In this document: piece after piece, positions 6,114-10,937 of the stretch
Numbering within the stretch: the stretch's first letter is position 1
Layout: the number at the start of each line of letters is the position of its first letter
Assembly: GCA_964628065.1 (NCBI GenBank)
Contig: CAZVLM010000021.1
Location: 1-10,937, forward strand
Direction of reading: 5' to 3'
DNA: 10,937 nt
From: CAIXMG01 sp964628065
GTDB lineage: Bacteria; Patescibacteriota; Minisyncoccia; Phycocordibacterales; UBA1006
The notes under the pieces: model-generated
Seen by the model: only the letters and a program-made list of their open reading frames with translations
Told to the model about the DNA's origin: nothing
Databases searched by the model: none
Made by a program: the position numbers and the translations under genes

Positions 6114-7151
6114 TTATTTTTTAAACAAAACAGAGAGTGAACTTTTTGCGGACTGGAACAATTTTGAAGTGTTTTCAACCGACAAGTCTATTTTTGCGGA
6201 ACCAGACGCGTCCGGTTTCTGAAGAGTAAGACGATTCTTATTAGTTAGATCAGTAGTCACCACTGCTTTATTGTTCATGGCCCAGCTAAATTTTAATGAG
6301 TTCACATTTTTATTCGTAACTGAGAAGAAATAAGGGATGGCTTCAACAATAGTTGAGTCGGTATTAAAGAAGATCGAGTTTGTTGCAAGTGAATACTTGA
6401 TTCCAGAGATAGGGTTTCTCTCATAAAATACAATTTTTGGGTTATAGAAAGGGATTGTTATTTGTGCGTGTGCGGCGCTTGAGCCGTCCGTCGAGCTGGC
6501 GTCTACTTCTAGTAATTCACTCGGGCGAATGCGGTTGTGCATAATAAGAATAGAGTCTTTGCCATAACCACCAGCATTAGGAACAACGCTTTTATTACGA
6601 CTCCAATTATAAACTGCGTCCTTAGTAGCAAGCGACCGTTTATCCTTTAGGAAGTTCGGCACTGCGGCAATGCGAACGAGTGATTCGTAAGTAGGAAGTT
6701 TTTTCCCTGAATAGAAAGGTGGAACATATGAATCGACCGCCTCCCAAAGCATTGTCGTATCTTGGGGGGTGAGTGATAATCGCTTTTGAATTGTTGAATC
6801 AATAAGTTTAATAGAGAAAATAACATTGATAGACTGCCCATAATCTTTCATTTTAATAGTCACAGTACGCTCGCCGATTCCGGAAAGAACCACACTATTG
6901 TTAACAGACCAAATAATAGGATATCGGTTTGTATCAACAAGACTACTTGTTACTTTGATGGTCACTGTGTCGAAAGCAGAAGGGTTTTCAGGTGTAACTT
7001 CGAGGTCGAAGTCTCCCTCGTTGATTGAAGTGTCATAAGAAGAAACGTTTGGAATGGTTTGTGCCCGCGTAATTCGCGCAACAGGACACAATACAACAAA
7101 AGCCACACCTATTATTGTAATGAGCGCTATTTTTTTCCAATTAAAAATCAT
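6114..7151 (-). CDS. Secreted Ig-like protein of the CPR VirB4 locus
   Basis: The 345-residue product has an N-terminal signal peptide (about 1-31, ending ITRA-Q). Residues 46-118 look like a bacterial Ig-like or PKD-like fold (EVTPENPSAFDTVTIKV, then IIWSVNNSVVLSGIGERTV). Residues 134-152 hold MLWEAVDSYVPPFYSGKKL, a segment I recognise as conserved in CPR proteins next to VirB4. A second Ig-like unit is likely at about 271-345 (LKFSWAMNNKAV echoes the first). No enzyme motif is seen, so a structural role in the envelope machine is inferred. The gene lies between VirB4 and the 829-residue protein, whose ATG is 3 nt after this TAA stop. The ATG at 7151 sits exactly 6 nt after an extended -10 box and within a 10-bp inverted repeat. 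Confidence 0.75.
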   Translation of the reverse strand: MIFNWKKIALITIIGVAFVVLCPVARITRAQTIPNVSSYDTSINEGDFDLEVTPENPSAFDTVTIKVTSSLVDTNRYPIIWSVNNSVVLSGIGERTVTIKMKDYGQSINVIFSIKLIDSTIQKRLSLTPQDTTMLWEAVDSYVPPFYSGKKLPTYESLVRIAAVPNFLKDKRSLATKDAVYNWSRNKSVVPNAGGYGKDSILIMHNRIRPSELLEVDASSTDGSSAAHAQITIPFYNPKIVFYERNPISGIKYSLATNSIFFNTDSTIVEAIPYFFSVTNKNVNSLKFSWAMNNKAVVTTDLTNKNRLTLQKPDASGSAKIDLSVENTSKLFQSAKSSLSVLFKK

Positions 7152-7173
7152 GACATAAGTATATCATGATTTT
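7144..7173. repeat. Perfect 10-bp inverted repeat across the -10 box and start codon
   Basis: AAAATCATGA (7144-7153) and TCATGATTTT (7164-7173) are perfect inverted copies with a 10-nt spacer. Between and within them lie the extended -10 box and the ATG (7149-7151) of the Ig-like gene. On the minus strand the arm is followed by U-rich sequence, so read-through RNA from VirB4 could form a weak terminator-like hairpin that buries the start codon. It could instead be an operator. Confidence 0.6.
7158..7166 (-). promoter_or_regulatory. Extended -10 promoter for the Ig-like gene
   Basis: On the minus strand TGA-TATACT (7166 down to 7158), six bases, then ATG. The predicted transcription start is the A of the ATG, which implies a leaderless mRNA. 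It lies in the 31-nt gap after VirB4. Confidence 0.6.
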
Positions 7174-7182
7174 CATTGACAA

Positions 7183-8883
7183 CTAGTTTACAAACTGTCC
7201 TGCGGTTTCTGCTGCCAGGTCTTCTTTTGCTTTTCGAAGCGCCAAGATTTGGTGTGGGTCTGAACTCACGATTTGGTCCTCGGTGTAACTCGATATTACC
7301 TTTACGGCTACGTGTTGTTTTCCGGCAAAGAAGATTCCTTCCCCTACTCCACACTCCAATAGGGCATACTTTTCCCCTTCTGTTAGGTTGAAGATCTCCT
7401 GAAGCGTATCAATAGCAGTTGGAGATTGACCCAATAGCATTTGGAGGGATGAGTTGGTAATAATTGGAATGCCGTATCGTGACTTAATAAAGTCTCCTAC
7501 GTCCTGCGTAATTGTTGCAAGTCCAAGGAAATACTTTCGTCCTCGTTTTGCCATTCCGAACAGGAATGAGGCAGCTTCCTCGTTTTGCATCATTACCCAC
7601 GCCTCATCTACCACTAGGAGTCGTTTTCTAAGAGATTTTCGAACCGCGTTCCAGATAAAGTGCGTAATAATGTACATTGCCGCTGGCTTCAATTCATCTT
7701 CCATGTCTCGGATCGAGAACACCACGAGCTTCTGGTCAATATCTACGTTTGTTGGCTGGTTCATGAACCCTGCCCATGTTCCCTTGGTGTATTTTCGAAG
7801 TCGCTCCACAAGAGACTCACTTCCCTCCATGGATCCAAGCACTTGTTCAAAATCTGAAAGAAGGGGTGGTGGAATCTGAGTAAAGTCAGAATCAGGAGTG
7901 ATATCTTTTAATGCGTATGTCTCTGTGATCGCGCGATCAATAATAGAATCTTCTTCTGGTTTAAGTCCCCCAAGGATGATTCTGAACAGTCCGATAAGAC
8001 TTGTAATGTTTGATCGAAGCACGTCTGATGGCGATTCGTCAGGCATTGGCTTAGGAAGGTCAAAAGGGTTGATATGACTGTTTGAAGAGAGTGATACCTT
8101 GAAGAATCTTCCTCCAACCGCTTCGGCCATTTGTTGGTATTCGTTTTCCGGGTCGATGATCATTACGTTCGTATCGAACATCATGGTACGAATAATTTCA
8201 AGTTTTGTGGCGTACGACTTTCCTGCTCCTGATTTTGCGAAGATTACAGAGTTATAGTTTGGCATTGAGAATCGGTCAAAGATTACAAGACCTGAATTTT
8301 GTCGGTTTACCCCATAGAGAATTCCTTTATTGTCGGTAAGTTCAGAGGAGATAAATGGAAAGAATGATGAAAGTGGTCCGGAGTTGAGCTTGCTTGTAAT
8401 CCGAAGCTCGTCGGTTGCGAGAGGAATAACTGTTCTAAATCCTTGCTCCTGCTGGAAAAGAGCGGGCTTTAGATAGATCTGCTTCCCTTCGAGCTCTGAA
8501 CGAATCTTATTTTCAAGTTTGAAGAGATCGTTTTCATGGGTAGCGTAAAGAGTGATATAAAGTCCCACATCGAACATTTTCTCAGTTGCCTGTTGGAGAT
8601 TGTCTCGAAGCTGTTCAAGATTCTGGTAGGCAGCATCAAGCTGAGGATCTCGCACCATCCCCTTTGATTCTCGTGTAAAAATCTGACTTTGTACCTCTGC
8701 TACTTTTTTCTGAAAGTCTTTGAGTACCTGTGCGGTNNNNNNNNNNNNNNNNNNNNNNNNNNNNNNNNNNNNNNNNNNNNNNNNNNNNNNNNNNNNNNNN
8801 NNNNNNNNNNNNNNNNNNNNNNNNNNNNNNNNNNNNGCAGTATTTTTTTTATTTGAACCAAAAAGATTTCCGAGAAATGACAT
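7183..8883 (-). CDS. virB4: VirB4-family type IV secretion ATPase
   Basis: This cytoplasmic AAA-like ATPase powers type IV secretion or pilus assembly. The Walker A motif AKSGAGKS is at 8215-8238 and the Walker B segment LLVVDEAW at 7597-7620; the ATITQD motif follows, as in VirB4/TraC. The part before Walker A (FQKKVAEVQSQIFTRESKG onward) is the VirB4 N-domain. MINPFDLP-like text after Walker A (HINPFDLPKP) is typical of the family. The ATG at 8883 (MSFLGNLFGS) is preferred over 8901: it lies 6 nt after a TATAAT box, whereas the 8901 codon lies upstream of that box. Codons between about residues 16 and 49 are lost in a 100-N gap whose true length is unknown. The partner N-domain protein at 9125-9754 and PrgI at 9762-10157 support the assignment. 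TAG stop. Confidence 0.92.
   Translation of the reverse strand: MSFLGNLFGSNKKNTXXXXXXXXXXXXXXXXXXXXXXXXXXXXXXXXXXTAQVLKDFQKKVAEVQSQIFTRESKGMVRDPQLDAAYQNLEQLRDNLQQATEKMFDVGLYITLYATHENDLFKLENKIRSELEGKQIYLKPALFQQEQGFRTVIPLATDELRITSKLNSGPLSSFFPFISSELTDNKGILYGVNRQNSGLVIFDRFSMPNYNSVIFAKSGAGKSYATKLEIIRTMMFDTNVMIIDPENEYQQMAEAVGGRFFKVSLSSNSHINPFDLPKPMPDESPSDVLRSNITSLIGLFRIILGGLKPEEDSIIDRAITETYALKDITPDSDFTQIPPPLLSDFEQVLGSMEGSESLVERLRKYTKGTWAGFMNQPTNVDIDQKLVVFSIRDMEDELKPAAMYIITHFIWNAVRKSLRKRLLVVDEAWVMMQNEEAASFLFGMAKRGRKYFLGLATITQDVGDFIKSRYGIPIITNSSLQMLLGQSPTAIDTLQEIFNLTEGEKYALLECGVGEGIFFAGKQHVAVKVISSYTEDQIVSSDPHQILALRKAKEDLAAETAGQFVN
8737..8836. other. Assembly gap of 100 N inside VirB4
   Basis: A run of exactly 100 Ns near the 5' end of the VirB4 gene. 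Unlike the other gap, the flanks share no duplicated sequence, so bases are probably missing. The nominal length keeps the frame open, but that has a one-in-three chance of occurring and the true length is unknown. Confidence 0.9.
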
Positions 8884-8889
8884 GAGATT

Positions 8890-8895
8890 ATTATA
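8890..8895 (-). promoter_or_regulatory. -10 promoter box for VirB4
   Basis: On the minus strand TATAAT, then AATCTC, then the ATG at 8883. The box matches consensus and the spacing implies transcription starting at the start codon. It sits 12 nt beyond the edge of repeat B; no -35 is evident. Confidence 0.55.
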
Positions 8896-8906
8896 CACCA
8901 TTAATG

Positions 8907-9123
8907 CTCACCCCGCACCAACACACCCTCCCGGCTTCGCCGAGGTTCCCTCTCTAAAAGAGAGGGTTGGCTCCGTAGGTACTTATTCATTTATTAGATT
9001 TTCATGAATCTCTTAGAGGTCTCCAATAAGTTAATCGACTACTGTGTCTATACGAAGCAAGCCCTCTCTTTTAGAGAGGGCGTACATGAGCGGAGCGAAT
9101 GACGGGTGTGTTAATCGGGTGAG
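8907..9123. repeat. Compound palindromic intergenic repeat B
   Basis: A 217-nt element fills the gap between the TraC-like gene and VirB4. The ends are inverted copies: CTCACCC...AACACACCC at the left matches the complement of GGGTGTGTT...GGGTGAG at the right. Two perfect 8-bp hairpins face each other inside: CCCTCTCT-AAA-AGAGAGGG (8948-8966) and CCCTCTCT-TTT-AGAGAGGG (9062-9080). The left arm has a CGGC-TTC-GCCG mini-hairpin, and the centre has a small AGATT / AATCT hairpin (8996-9011). The plan is the same as repeat A. The right end lies 1 nt from the TAA stop of the TraC-like gene. No transposase is present. Confidence 0.75.
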
Positions 9124-9124
9124 G

Positions 9125-9754
9125 TTAGCTCTGTCCCATGGCTCCCGCTGTTGAATGAAGCTCACCAGGGTTGAATGTCTTTTGAAATAGTTCGATGAGA
9201 GCAGGCGTATCAAGCTGGGTAATTTGAATCCCCAGTCCTTCAAGTCCTCCACTTACCACAGCAATGCGCTGTTCGAGTTGGCTTCTACTCTCTTCGAATC
9301 GATCTACGCTTGCTTGTGCGGTTGTCTTCTTGCTAAACAAGTTGCTAATACCTGAAGTTCCCGGAATTGAAGTAACGCCATAAGGAACCACAATGTAGAA
9401 ATATTTAGACATGACGTCAAACTCCTCGTTAAACTGGCGAATGAAGCTGATGTACTCTCGAGTTTGAATGCGCAACAAGTCGCCCTCAATCTCCTCGAGG
9501 CGCTGTTCAAGTTTCATAATATAAGGACGAATATCAAGACGTCGCGAAGACGCAATGATTTCAATAGAAAACTCTAGTGCGTTCAGAAAACTTTGAAACT
9601 GAAGAATAATAGCGGTCTGCTCGTCCTGAGATTTTAAATCAAGGTTGATAGCTTGGCACATGATAACGCTTCGCAATTCGCCATTCTTAAGCACAACGAC
9701 ATTGTCGCGGATTTCTTTAATAGGTACGAATTGTTGGGTTGAATTGGTTGCCAT
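9125..9754 (-). CDS. TraC-like (VirB4 N-domain-like) protein
   Basis: The 209-residue product has no signal peptide or membrane segment. Residues 8-60 (FVPIKEIRDNVVVLKNGELR, VIMCQAINLDLKSQDEQ, ILQFQSFLNALEFSIEI) resemble the start of TraC/VirB4-type proteins, where a single-domain module precedes the ATPase. Residues 75-115 form charged helices (KLEQRLEEIEGDLLRIQTRE), followed by a strand (YFYIVVPYGV) and a helical region rich in Q and E (ASVDRFEESRSQLEQRIAVV). CPR genomes usually encode this module as its own gene beside VirB4; partnering with the ATPase is inferred. The ATG at 9754 is 7 nt after the PrgI stop, with no visible ribosome-binding site, so the two are probably translated from one message. 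Repeat B separates it from VirB4. Confidence 0.75.
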   Translation of the reverse strand: MATNSTQQFVPIKEIRDNVVVLKNGELRSVIMCQAINLDLKSQDEQTAIILQFQSFLNALEFSIEIIASSRRLDIRPYIMKLEQRLEEIEGDLLRIQTREYISFIRQFNEEFDVMSKYFYIVVPYGVTSIPGTSGISNLFSKKTTAQASVDRFEESRSQLEQRIAVVSGGLEGLGIQITQLDTPALIELFQKTFNPGELHSTAGAMGQS

Positions 9755-9761
9755 AAATTAA

Positions 9762-10157
9762 TTAGTGATCAAGGATATCAAGGTTTTTTGCCAACTCTGT
9801 AATGCGATCGTCAGTGAGTTCGGGTGCGGACTTAGGAGGTGCGGGCACAATAAGTGGCTTAGGTGCGACAGGTTTTGGAGGGCTTCGTTTCCAAATATAG
9901 CGCTTCCCTTTTATTGTGAATGACATCCATGATTGGGCTACCTCCAGGAAAGTCCGATTGTTAAGTTTATAGAACGCGAGAAGAAGTCCGAGTACTACCA
10001 CGATGAGTGACACTGCTGGCCAAACAGGAAATGGGATGAGTTTGTAAGAAACATACGCAAGTCCGAATCCTCCGGCAACATAAATGAACTGCTTGAACGT
10101 AAGAGGGCCGAATAGTTTATCTTCGACATCAATGAATTGTGGTACTTCGAAGCGCAT
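9762..10157 (-). CDS. PrgI family (VirB3-like) membrane protein
   Basis: The 131-residue product fits the PrgI family: MRFEVPQFIDVEDKLFGPLT at the N-terminus, then two membrane segments at about residues 22-40 and 44-64, then a conserved FLEVAQSWMSF and KGKRYIWKR. PrgI is taken to be the Gram-positive/CPR counterpart of VirB3, an inner-membrane partner of VirB4. Family proteins are about 100-130 residues, so the length is normal. A Pro/Lys-rich linker at 91-112 ends in a short acidic helix (TDDRITELAKNLD). It lies just upstream of the TraC-like gene (7-nt gap). The ATG is exactly 6 nt after an extended -10 box, which favours this start. No Shine-Dalgarno sequence is seen. Confidence 0.85.
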   Translation of the reverse strand: MRFEVPQFIDVEDKLFGPLTFKQFIYVAGGFGLAYVSYKLIPFPVWPAVSLIVVVLGLLLAFYKLNNRTFLEVAQSWMSFTIKGKRYIWKRSPPKPVAPKPLIVPAPPKSAPELTDDRITELAKNLDILDH

Positions 10158-10163
10158 GCGATT

Positions 10164-10172
10164 ATTTTAGCA
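10164..10172 (-). promoter_or_regulatory. Extended -10 promoter for PrgI
   Basis: On the minus strand TGC-TAAAAT, six bases (AATCGC), then ATG. It lies in the 29-nt gap after the upstream gene. CATGC and GCATG flank the spacer as a 5-bp inverted repeat with a 10-nt spacer, the same spacing as the repeat at the Ig-like gene start. Confidence 0.6.
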
Positions 10173-10186
10173 TGAAATATGCAGAA

Positions 10187-10750
10187 TTAATTACTTTGGT
10201 TACCAGTATTGTTAAACACGGCACCAAAATTGCCACGAATAACAGGCTTTTGAATTGTTGGCTCAGGGGATGCGGGGACTTCAAATACTGGGAGTGAGTC
10301 TGCTGACTCGTTTGTGTAAGAAGGAGGTTTTGGAATAGAAAGGGTGTTTTCCTGAGGAGAAATACTCACAACAGGTTCTTCAGTAGGTGTTTCTACGATA
10401 ATTCCTGCTGTTTTTAAAGGGTCGTTTGTCTTTCCTTTGTTCATTACATAATCGTGAATTGGCTCAAGAATTTCGTTGTTGATTTCCTCGATAACCTTTA
10501 CTGCATTTGATGGCGAAAGCGCGAGTGCAGAAATAAGCTCGTCCTCAAATTTTTCAGGAGGAATCATTCCGATCATGGATTTAAGGACTACGCCCTGGAA
10601 GTCTTCCAATTCGTCAACGTGCAAACCGAACTTTTTACCGATCTCGATAAGTTTTGTTGACCAGTCGATTGAGTTGATCGCCTTGCCGGTAATTTCTGGC
10701 AAATAACGAATTCGGTTGTCGAGGATTGATTGAAGGTTTGATGAAAGCAT
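10187..10750 (-). CDS. Conserved hypothetical helical protein of the CPR VirB4 locus
   Basis: I do not recognise a named function. The 187-residue product has no signal peptide or membrane segment, so it is probably cytoplasmic. Residues 1-103 are predicted helical: AINSIDWSTKLIEIGKKFGL, then a repeating acidic/hydrophobic pattern, and a NEILEPIHDYVM end. This resembles a recurrent CPR helical domain ending in a FxPIRxxL-like stretch, recalled from other CPR genomes rather than searched. Residues 108-187 are rich in Pro, Ser, Glu and Thr, a likely disordered tail ending NFGAVFNNTG. It is the first reverse-strand gene, 29 nt before PrgI, so it may serve the same machine. The ATG at 10750 follows TATACT by 6 nt. 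Confidence 0.7.
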   Translation of the reverse strand: MLSSNLQSILDNRIRYLPEITGKAINSIDWSTKLIEIGKKFGLHVDELEDFQGVVLKSMIGMIPPEKFEDELISALALSPSNAVKVIEEINNEILEPIHDYVMNKGKTNDPLKTAGIIVETPTEEPVVSISPQENTLSIPKPPSYTNESADSLPVFEVPASPEPTIQKPVIRGNFGAVFNNTGNQSN

Positions 10751-10756
10751 GTTTAT

Positions 10757-10762
10757 AGTATA
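10757..10762 (-). promoter_or_regulatory. -10 promoter box for the hypothetical gene
   Basis: On the minus strand TATACT, then ATAAAC, then the ATG at 10750. It has the same 6-nt spacing as three other genes here, implying a leaderless start. The upstream region is A/T-rich and lacks a clear -35. Confidence 0.5.
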
Positions 10763-10790
10763 TATGATAAAGAAAAAATAAAAAATGGAT

Positions 10791-10818
10791 TTGACATATC
10801 TTCTGTTTCGTATATTGT
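10791..10818 (+). promoter_or_regulatory. Forward promoter of the right-edge element
   Basis: TTGACA (10791-10796) is a perfect -35. A -10 is best placed at TATTGT (10813-10818, 16-nt spacer); TATATT at 10811 would give a 14-nt spacer. Transcription would start near 10825 and run into the structured element. It is divergent from the hypothetical gene. Confidence 0.55.
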
Positions 10819-10836
10819 TTACTTAGAACAGAAGAT
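10798..10836. repeat. Perfect 10-bp inverted repeat spanning the promoter
   Basis: ATCTTCTGTT (10798-10807) and AACAGAAGAT (10827-10836) are exact inverted copies with a 19-nt spacer. One arm lies in the -35/-10 spacer and the other just after the predicted start. This placement suits an operator for a dimeric regulator. Confidence 0.6.
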
Positions 10837-10937
10837 GGTTCATGACTATCCCCGACGGCAGAAAGGCGTCCACTGCGGTGTCCATGTTTTATGGATTACG
10901 ATGAGGGCAAGCCGCCCCTCCGGAGATAGTCATGAGC
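10837..10937 (+). ncRNA. Candidate structured RNA of unknown class (truncated by window edge)
   Basis: A GC-rich block downstream of a TTGACA promoter in AT-rich surroundings. A closing stem TCATGACTATC (10840-10850) / GATAGTCATGA (10925-10935) is 11 bp and perfect; after one mismatch CCG (10852-10854) pairs with CGG (10921-10923). A G-U and a G-C pair (10839/10936, 10838/10937) suggest the stem continues past the edge. Inside are hairpins TCCAT-GTTTT-ATGGA (10881-10895), GAGGG / CCCTC (10903-10907 / 10916-10920) and GCAG / CTGC (10858-10861 / 10873-10876): a multibranch fold. It matches no tRNA, tmRNA, RNase P, SRP, 6S or riboswitch class that I recognise. An open frame from the ATG at 10835 runs to the edge, so a peptide is the alternative. 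Confidence 0.45.

Noticed and set aside
8899..8901. ATG at 8901 as VirB4 start
   Set aside because: It lies upstream of the TATAAT box and adds MVYNNL, which is not part of the expected VirB4 start; the ATG at 8883 fits better.
9031..9252. Open frame of 73 codons inside repeat B and the TraC-like gene
   Set aside because: It runs through the palindromic repeat and overlaps the TraC-like gene in another frame, with no motif.
1..10937. Alternative genetic code with TGA as glycine, seen in some CPR lineages
   Set aside because: No recognised gene contains an in-frame TGA, whereas such a code would scatter them across roughly 3,000 codons.
10835..10937. Peptide-coding frame running off the window edge
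   Set aside because: It cannot be excluded, but its Arg/Cys/Trp-rich product lacks any recognisable motif and the strong nested pairing fits RNA better.

Overview
The window looks like a Patescibacteria / Candidate Phyla Radiation (CPR) genome, probably Parcubacteria-like. This rests on gene content and recalled family resemblance, not on a search. A small, AT-leaning, compact layout carries the conserved rpmH-rnpA-yidD-yidC block next to a PrgI / TraC-like / VirB4 / Ig-like / two-TM pilin-like / PD40 operon, a set I know as typical of CPR genomes. All recognised genes end in TAA or TAG and none has an in-frame TGA, so the standard code fits and the TGA=Gly code is not supported.

Layout. 1-180: AT-rich non-coding DNA with one perfect DnaA box; the flank of a probable chromosomal origin upstream of rpmH. 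181-1722 (+): rpmH, a compound palindromic repeat (A), rnpA, yidD (overlapping rnpA by 31 nt) and yidC. 1731-1839: a long inverted repeat acting as a bidirectional terminator between the convergent gene blocks. 1845-10750 (-), transcribed right to left: an unrecognised helical protein, PrgI (VirB3-like), a TraC-like protein, a second compound palindromic repeat (B), a VirB4 ATPase, a secreted Ig-like protein, a giant secreted two-TM protein with 18 patterned cysteines and an M15-like C-terminal domain, and a membrane-anchored PD40 propeller protein with a peptidoglycan-binding domain. 10751-10937: divergent non-coding region with a forward promoter and a GC-rich, strongly foldable element running to the window edge.

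How the genes may work together. The reverse-strand genes look like a reduced type IV secretion-like envelope machine: one cytoplasmic ATPase (VirB4) with its N-domain partner, an inner-membrane PrgI/VirB3 piece, a VirB2/TrbC-like two-TM segment, and several exported proteins with Ig-like, peptidoglycan-binding and possibly peptidoglycan-cleaving domains. No relaxase, VirD4 or VirB11 is visible, so conjugation is not supported from this window.

Main points. (1) The N-run at 4106-4205 is an assembly artefact: the same 55 bases lie on both sides, and collapsing them turns two apparent genes into one 829-residue gene. The second N-run (8737-8836) shows no such overlap and is probably a real gap inside VirB4. 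(2) Four genes have a -10 box ending exactly 6 nt before the ATG, implying leaderless mRNAs. (3) The right edge holds an unidentified structured RNA candidate behind a TTGACA promoter. No gene-free stretch exceeds 300 bases.
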